Positions 59,925-64,000 of a stretch of DNA of 64,000 nt are shown one piece after another. Position 1 is the stretch's first letter; every line of letters starts with the position of its first letter. Source of the DNA: Ruania rhizosphaerae (GTDB lineage: Bacteria > Actinomycetota > Actinomycetes > Actinomycetales > Beutenbergiaceae); assembly GCF_009805705.1 (NCBI RefSeq), contig NZ_VSMB01000002.1:372001-436000 (forward strand). Direction: 5' to 3'. Made by a program: the position numbers and the translations under genes. The notes below the pieces were generated by a model. It did no database searches, was not told the DNA's origin, and worked only from the letters and a program-made list of their open reading frames with translations.

Positions 59925-60291
59925 CTCGCCTCCTGGTTGTGGGCGCTGGACTCCTGCCGCACTCGCGGCCTTGCCTGGTCTCATCCTACGCAGAATCCGC
60001 GCCGTCTTGACGGCGCGATCACACGAAGGACTCACGGTGGGCTCTCGATCTGTTCAACGCACGCCCAGCGCCCGGTGTTCCCGGACCGGGCCACCTACCG
60101 GCCACCCACCGGCCGCCGTCAGGGTCCTCCCTGACCGGTACGCATCCGCGGACTCCACCAGAAGGATGAGGTCTCCACCTGCCGGACGAACGCGTGCCGC
60201 TGCGAAGATCAGCCCTGGGCGGGTGCCGCGGCGGTAGCACCGCGCAATACGGTGGCATCGTCACCCACACGAGAGCGAGGCAGAGCCCATC
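59925..60291. other. gene-free divergent promoter region
   Basis: A 367-base gap between the BI-1-like gene and the ABC ATPase gene. I see no coding sequence. Visible structure is a hairpin GTCAGGG-TCCT-CCCTGAC at 60118-60135 and several CCGGCCACC-like repeats just before it (60090-60115). A regulator site for the ABC exporter may be here, but nothing stands out as an operator. Confidence 0.4.
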
Positions 60292-61248
60292 ATGATCGAG
60301 GCACGAGGCCTGACCAAGAGGTACGGCGCCAAGACCGCCGTCGACGACATCTCGTTCACTGTCGAACCCGGCCAGGTCACCGGATTCCTCGGACCGAACG
60401 GCGCGGGAAAGTCCACCACGATGCGGATGATCGTCGGTCTGGACCGCCCCACCGAGGGCGAGGTCACGGTGAACGGCAAGCACTACGCCGAGCACAAGGC
60501 ACCGCTGCGTGAGGTCGGCGCCCTGCTCGAGGCCAAGGCGGTGCACACCGGCCGCAGCGCCACCAACCACCTGCGCGCCCTGGCCGCCACGCACGGCATC
60601 GGCCGCAAGCGCGTGGACGAGGTCATCGAGATGACCGGATTGGCTGCCGTGGCACGTAAGCGGGCCGGGGGCTTTTCCCTGGGCATGGGCCAGCGGCTCG
60701 GCATCGCTTCGGCCATGCTCGGCGACCCGCGCACCCTGATCCTGGACGAACCGGTCAACGGCCTGGACCCGGACGGTGTGCGGTGGGTGCGCACGATGGT
60801 CCGCTACCTCGCCGACGAGGGCCGCACGGTCTTCCTCTCCTCGCACCTGATGAGCGAGATGGCCATCACTGCCGACCGGCTCATCGTGATCGGCCGCGGC
60901 CGGATCGTCGCCACTGGTGACGTGCAGGACGTGATCGACTCCGCGACCAAGTCGACCGTGCGGGTGCGCACCCCGCAGGCCACCGAGCTCGCGGCACGGC
61001 TCCAGTCCGAGGGCGTCACCGTCACCAGTGTGGAGCCGTCCCTGCTGGACGTGGACGGCCTGACCGCACCCCAGGTCGGCGAGGCTGCCCTCACGGGCGG
61101 CATCGTGCTGCACGAGCTCACGCCGCAGAGCGCCTCTCTGGAGGATGCTTTCATGAGCCTGACGGCCGCAGATGTCGAGTACCACTCCGGCGCCGTCCCC
61201 GAGCACCAGGTCGACGAGACCACCGTCCCCGAAGGAGCGAACCGATGA
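60292..61248 (+). CDS. ABC transporter ATP-binding protein (exporter type)
   Basis: A protein of 318 residues. The nucleotide-binding domain has Walker A GFLGPNGAGKSTTMRMIVGL, signature AGGFSLGMGQRLGIASAML, Walker B TLILDEPVNGLDPDGVRWVR and the switch histidine in SSHLMSEMAITADR. A C-terminal extension of about 90 residues (DVIDSATKSTVRVRTPQATE onward) is typical for drug/antibiotic ABC exporters of the DrrA/NatA kind. It overlaps the permease gene by 4 bases and is followed by a sensor kinase/response regulator pair, a standard arrangement for antibiotic-sensing systems. Confidence 0.93.
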   Translation: MIEARGLTKRYGAKTAVDDISFTVEPGQVTGFLGPNGAGKSTTMRMIVGLDRPTEGEVTVNGKHYAEHKAPLREVGALLEAKAVHTGRSATNHLRALAATHGIGRKRVDEVIEMTGLAAVARKRAGGFSLGMGQRLGIASAMLGDPRTLILDEPVNGLDPDGVRWVRTMVRYLADEGRTVFLSSHLMSEMAITADRLIVIGRGRIVATGDVQDVIDSATKSTVRVRTPQATELAARLQSEGVTVTSVEPSLLDVDGLTAPQVGEAALTGGIVLHELTPQSASLEDAFMSLTAADVEYHSGAVPEHQVDETTVPEGANR

Positions 61249-62111
61249 CCGCCGTCGCAACCGAGAGCCGCTCCGCCCGGCGCAGCGACCCCTTGACCGG
61301 TGCCCATGTGAACTTCGCGCGCGTGCTGCGCTCGGAGTGGATCAAGCTCATTTCGCTCCGCTCGACAGCCTGGACCCTTGCCATGACCGTCGTGGTGATG
61401 ACGGGGTTTGCGATGCTCTCCATCTGGAGCGTGACGCAGTTCGTGAACAACCCAGAGATGATGGGGGGCGCGGAGGGCGCGGAGGCTGCGGGGATCGGGA
61501 CGGACAGCGTGAGCCTCGCGACCGCGATCGCCAGTGGCTATGTGATGGCTCAAATCGTCGTCGCGGTGCTGGGCGTGCTGGTGATCTCGGGCGAGTACTC
61601 CACCGGACAGATCCGCTCCACTGTCGCGGCCGTCCCCACGCGATTTCCAGTTCTTGCTGCCAAGGGCGTGCTAGTCGCAGCCGTCTCGTTCATCGTCGGA
61701 GCAGTGGGAATCGCGGCCTCCGTACTCGCGACTGCCCCCATGCTCTCCTCGATCGACCTGACGCTGGACCTCAGCGACGGCGAAACGATTCGGGTTCTCC
61801 TGGGAGCTCCGCTGTACCTCGCTGCGATCGCTCTCCTGGCCCTTGGCTTCGGAGCGCTGCTTCGGCACGCTGCGGGCGGAATCGCCACCGTGCTCGGTCT
61901 GCTGATCGTCCTGCCCGCGCTCTCGTTCATCCCGCTGGACTGGATGGCCGACATCGCGCCGTATTTCCCAGGCGCAGCTGGTGAGCGCATCGTCGGTATT
62001 GACAACCCGGGCCAAGCCCTGACCCCGTGGCAAGGGTACGGCGTGCTCGGGATCTACGTAGTCGTCGTGCTGGCGGCTGCCGCGGTGCTCCTGCGTCGGA
62101 GGGACGCCTGA
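61245..62111 (+). CDS. ABC-2-type exporter permease
   Basis: A protein of 288 residues with six hydrophobic segments. The opening HVNFARVLRSEWIKLISLRS precedes helix 1 (AWTLAMTVVVMTGFAMLSIW); later parts include ISGEYSTGQIRSTVAAVPTR, a conserved segment of ABC-2 permeases, and LLGAPLYLAAIALLALGFGA. It works with the ATPase encoded just upstream (ATGA overlap). Cargo unknown. A 15-base perfect hairpin lies between it and the sensor kinase gene. Confidence 0.9.
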   Translation: MTAVATESRSARRSDPLTGAHVNFARVLRSEWIKLISLRSTAWTLAMTVVVMTGFAMLSIWSVTQFVNNPEMMGGAEGAEAAGIGTDSVSLATAIASGYVMAQIVVAVLGVLVISGEYSTGQIRSTVAAVPTRFPVLAAKGVLVAAVSFIVGAVGIAASVLATAPMLSSIDLTLDLSDGETIRVLLGAPLYLAAIALLALGFGALLRHAAGGIATVLGLLIVLPALSFIPLDWMADIAPYFPGAAGERIVGIDNPGQALTPWQGYGVLGIYVVVVLAAAAVLLRRRDA

Positions 62112-62125
62112 GCACTGCTGGAGGG

Positions 62126-62159
62126 CAGACGCCGGCGGGTCACCACCCGCCGGCGTCTG
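62126..62159. terminator. strong hairpin between the exporter permease and sensor kinase genes
   Basis: Perfect 15-base stem CAGACGCCGGCGGGT / ACCCGCCGGCGTCTG with loop CACC. It ends three bases before the annotated kinase ATG (62162). It could terminate, or attenuate, transcription from the ABC genes into the two-component genes. Confidence 0.75.
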
Positions 62160-62161
62160 GC

Positions 62162-63493
62162 ATGTCCGGACGACAACCGCATCCGGTCTCGGCCGGTTCG
62201 CCGGTGATCCTCGACGATCACATCAGGCGCGGACCGGTCCGCCGATTCTTCGTCGCCCATCCGATCGCGATGGATGTGCTGCTGGTCGTGATCTTCCTGG
62301 TGCCGCACGTCGTGCTGCGGGCCGTGATCGACCCCCGTCCAGCCCCCTACGTGACACTGCTGGCAGCAGCAGCCGCGCTCTTCTGGCGCCGCCACCGGCC
62401 ACGCACGGTCCTACTCGTGCTGTGCGCGCTGATCGCCGTTCATGTGCTCGTCGGCGGGGACACCGGTGGCATCGAGCTCGCACTCGCCTTCTCGCTGTAC
62501 ACGGTCGTCACCACCTACGGTTCACGCGCGGGGTGGCTCGGCCTCGCCGTCGCCACCATCGTCTCCACCGTCGCGGTCCTGCTCTGGGGTGACCAGAACT
62601 CGGCCGCGGAGTCCTTCACCGTCGACGGCGAACCGGCCCTGCTGGACCGCGCCGCCTATGTGGCGGGGAATGTCGTCGGCATCCTCGTCACGCTGCTGGT
62701 CGCTCTCGCCGTCGGGGTCAGCGTCCGTAGTCGCCGCGAGCAGCTGCAGCGGCTTGTCGACCAGGCCAACCAGTTCCGTCTGGAACGCGATCAACGCGAG
62801 CAGATCGCCACCGCCAACGAACGCGCCCGCATCGCCCGAGAGATGCACGACGTGGTGGCACACAGCCTCTCGGTGATGGTCGCCCTGGCCGATGGTGCAC
62901 GGGCGAGCGTGGTCAAGGCTCCCGAGCGCAGCGCCGACGCCCTCACCGAGCTCTCCCGAACCGGCCGGTCGGCACTGGGTGACATGCGCCGCATCCTCGG
63001 TGTGCTCCGGGAAGAGGACACGCGGGCGACGATGGAACCTCAACCGGATGCACCGGCGCTGGAGGATCTGGTGGCGCAGTTCCGCGCCGCGGGCCTCGAT
63101 GTCGCCTTCAGCCACAGCGGCCCCGCCATCCCCGACGACGCCGCCCTGCAACTGACCGTCTACCGGATCGTGCAGGAGGGCCTGACGAATGTGCTCCGCT
63201 ACGCCCCCCGTGCACGCAGGATCACCGTCATCGTGGCTCGGCGACCGCGCGAGATCACGGTCACCGTTCACAACAGTCGTTCGGACGCACCGGCCGAACG
63301 GCGACCGGGCAGCGGGCAAGGACTGATCGGGATGCGCGAACGTGCCGCCACATACGGCGGTACGGTCAAGGCGGGCCCGGATGACGCCGGCGGCTGGCGA
63401 ACCCACGCCACCCTGGTGCTGGAAGGTGCTCTCACAGCCGAGGCTGACACCGGGACGACTTCCGGACCGGACGAAAAGGGGAGACACGGGTGA
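62162..63493 (+). CDS. sensor histidine kinase, NarL-type (HisKA_3)
   Basis: A protein of 443 residues. Five or six hydrophobic helices (about 30-180) form the sensor; a linker helix leads to the HisKA_3 box with the phospho-accepting histidine in ARIAREMHDVVAHSLSVMVA, then an HATPase domain (LQLTVYRIVQEGLTNVLRYA, RRPGSGQGLIGMRERAATYG). The ATG at 62162 sits directly behind a hairpin with no ribosome-binding site; the in-frame GTG at 62204 is an alternative. Its stop overlaps the response regulator start (GTGA). It probably senses cell-envelope or drug stress and regulates the ABC exporter. Confidence 0.9.
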   Translation: MSGRQPHPVSAGSPVILDDHIRRGPVRRFFVAHPIAMDVLLVVIFLVPHVVLRAVIDPRPAPYVTLLAAAAALFWRRHRPRTVLLVLCALIAVHVLVGGDTGGIELALAFSLYTVVTTYGSRAGWLGLAVATIVSTVAVLLWGDQNSAAESFTVDGEPALLDRAAYVAGNVVGILVTLLVALAVGVSVRSRREQLQRLVDQANQFRLERDQREQIATANERARIAREMHDVVAHSLSVMVALADGARASVVKAPERSADALTELSRTGRSALGDMRRILGVLREEDTRATMEPQPDAPALEDLVAQFRAAGLDVAFSHSGPAIPDDAALQLTVYRIVQEGLTNVLRYAPRARRITVIVARRPREITVTVHNSRSDAPAERRPGSGQGLIGMRERAATYGGTVKAGPDDAGGWRTHATLVLEGALTAEADTGTTSGPDEKGRHG

Positions 63494-64000
63494 TCTCGGT
63501 ACTACTGGTGGACGACCAGTCACTGCTGCGGATGGGATTCTCGATGGTCCTGGACGCCGAGGAGGACCTGACGGTGGTGGGTGAGGCCGCCGACGGTGCC
63601 GTGGGGGCACGCATGGCGCGTGAACTGAAACCCGACGTGGTGCTGATGGACGTACGGATGCCGGGTACCAACGGCATCGATGCCACCGAGCAGATCGTCG
63701 CTGAACGCCCGGACACCAGGGTGATCATCCTCACCACCTTCGACCTCGACGAGTACGCCTTCGCCGGCCTGCGTGCCGGTGCGAGTGGCTTCCTTCTCAA
63801 GGACACCGATCCCGAGGAACTCGTGGCCGCGATCCGCACCGTCTACGCCGGCGATGCCGTCGTCTCCCCCAGGATCACGCGGCGGATGCTGGAGATGTTC
63901 GCTCCCTCACTGCCCTCAGCGCCTGCTCCCCCGAGCGCCGGCGACGTGCTCCCGGACCGGGCGCCCGGGCTCACTGAGCGCGAGCACGAGGTGCTCCTGG
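63490..64000 (+). CDS. response regulator, NarL/LuxR type (3' end off the window)
   Basis: The first 170 codons are present. The receiver domain has the acidic pair and phosphorylation site in SVLLVDDQSLLRMGFSMVLD and KPDVVLMDVRMPGTNGIDAT, the conserved TT of VIILTTFDLDEYAFAGLRAG and the lysine of GASGFLLKDTDPEELVAAIR. After a proline-rich linker the LuxR helix-turn-helix begins (LTEREHEVLL) and is cut by the window edge. It starts at a GTG overlapping the kinase stop. Partner of the kinase encoded upstream. Confidence 0.92.
   Translation, partial: MISVLLVDDQSLLRMGFSMVLDAEEDLTVVGEAADGAVGARMARELKPDVVLMDVRMPGTNGIDATEQIVAERPDTRVIILTTFDLDEYAFAGLRAGASGFLLKDTDPEELVAAIRTVYAGDAVVSPRITRRMLEMFAPSLPSAPAPPSAGDVLPDRAPGLTEREHEVLL

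Noticed and set aside
1-64000. CRISPR arrays, tRNA/rRNA genes, complete insertion sequences
   Set aside because: No regularly spaced repeats, cloverleaf-like segments with conserved arms, or transposase genes were seen on either strand by reading; a dedicated scan could not be run.

Overview
The window is high-GC, densely coding DNA from a member of the Actinomycetota. Pointers are a mycothiol S-conjugate amidase gene (mca), an actinobacterial alternative sigma factor, several promoters whose -10 box sits directly against a start codon (leaderless transcripts), and strong G/C preference at third codon positions. A chromosomal block from about 18.3 to 43.9 kb holds ychF, ispH, xseA/xseB, phoH2, a short-chain cis-prenyltransferase, trhA, mca, DUF4307 and greA. 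As I remember the Mycobacterium tuberculosis genome, this matches its Rv1080c-Rv1112 gene order. The carbohydrate-rich content suggests a soil- or host-associated Micrococcales, perhaps Ruaniaceae/Bogoriellaceae, but the genus is inference.

Layout. 1-7.3 kb: a RidA-methyltransferase fusion running off the left edge, a YjbR-like/HhH protein, a Pif1-like helicase with a BRCT tail, DUF1905, a cupin, and an MFS exporter divergent from its TetR regulator with a clear operator between them. 7.3-17 kb: two methyltransferases, the ribosome-rescue factor ArfB, an ArsR-rhodanese regulator with an MFS gene, an MFS + sigma factor + YciI group, a class IV aminotransferase divergent from a MerR regulator, and an XRE regulator divergent from methionine aminopeptidase through a symmetric leaderless promoter pair. 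17-18.4 kb: a decayed stretch carrying an orphan colicin-E9-type immunity-like gene, flanked by a second, degenerate copy of the ychF 3' end. 18.4-43.9 kb: the conserved core, interrupted by a secreted GH31 glycosidase, an ABC exporter, a DUF418 protein, a sugar kinase with a beta-carbonic anhydrase, and an XRE-MurA fusion protein.

43.9-58.5 kb: after an AI-2E-family transporter comes a carbohydrate locus. It holds a polysaccharide pyruvyl transferase, a Tat-exported toroid-like protein, a LacI regulator, two CUT1 permeases, a large Tat-lipoprotein binding protein, an acyltransferase-toroid fusion and a GH5-like glycosidase. I see a shared palindromic operator (core GATGCATCGATGCATC) in front of the transporter, the binding protein, the fusion gene and the secreted protein, so these probably form one LacI regulon. 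No ATPase is encoded in it. Two copies of a 72-73 bp palindromic repeat flank a truncated AbiEi-like gene inside this locus, and a third copy lies upstream of xseA.

58.5-64 kb: an FKBP prolyl isomerase, a BI-1/YccA-like membrane protein, and an ABC exporter followed by a NarL-type two-component system cut by the right edge. I saw no rRNA, tRNA, CRISPR array or insertion sequence.
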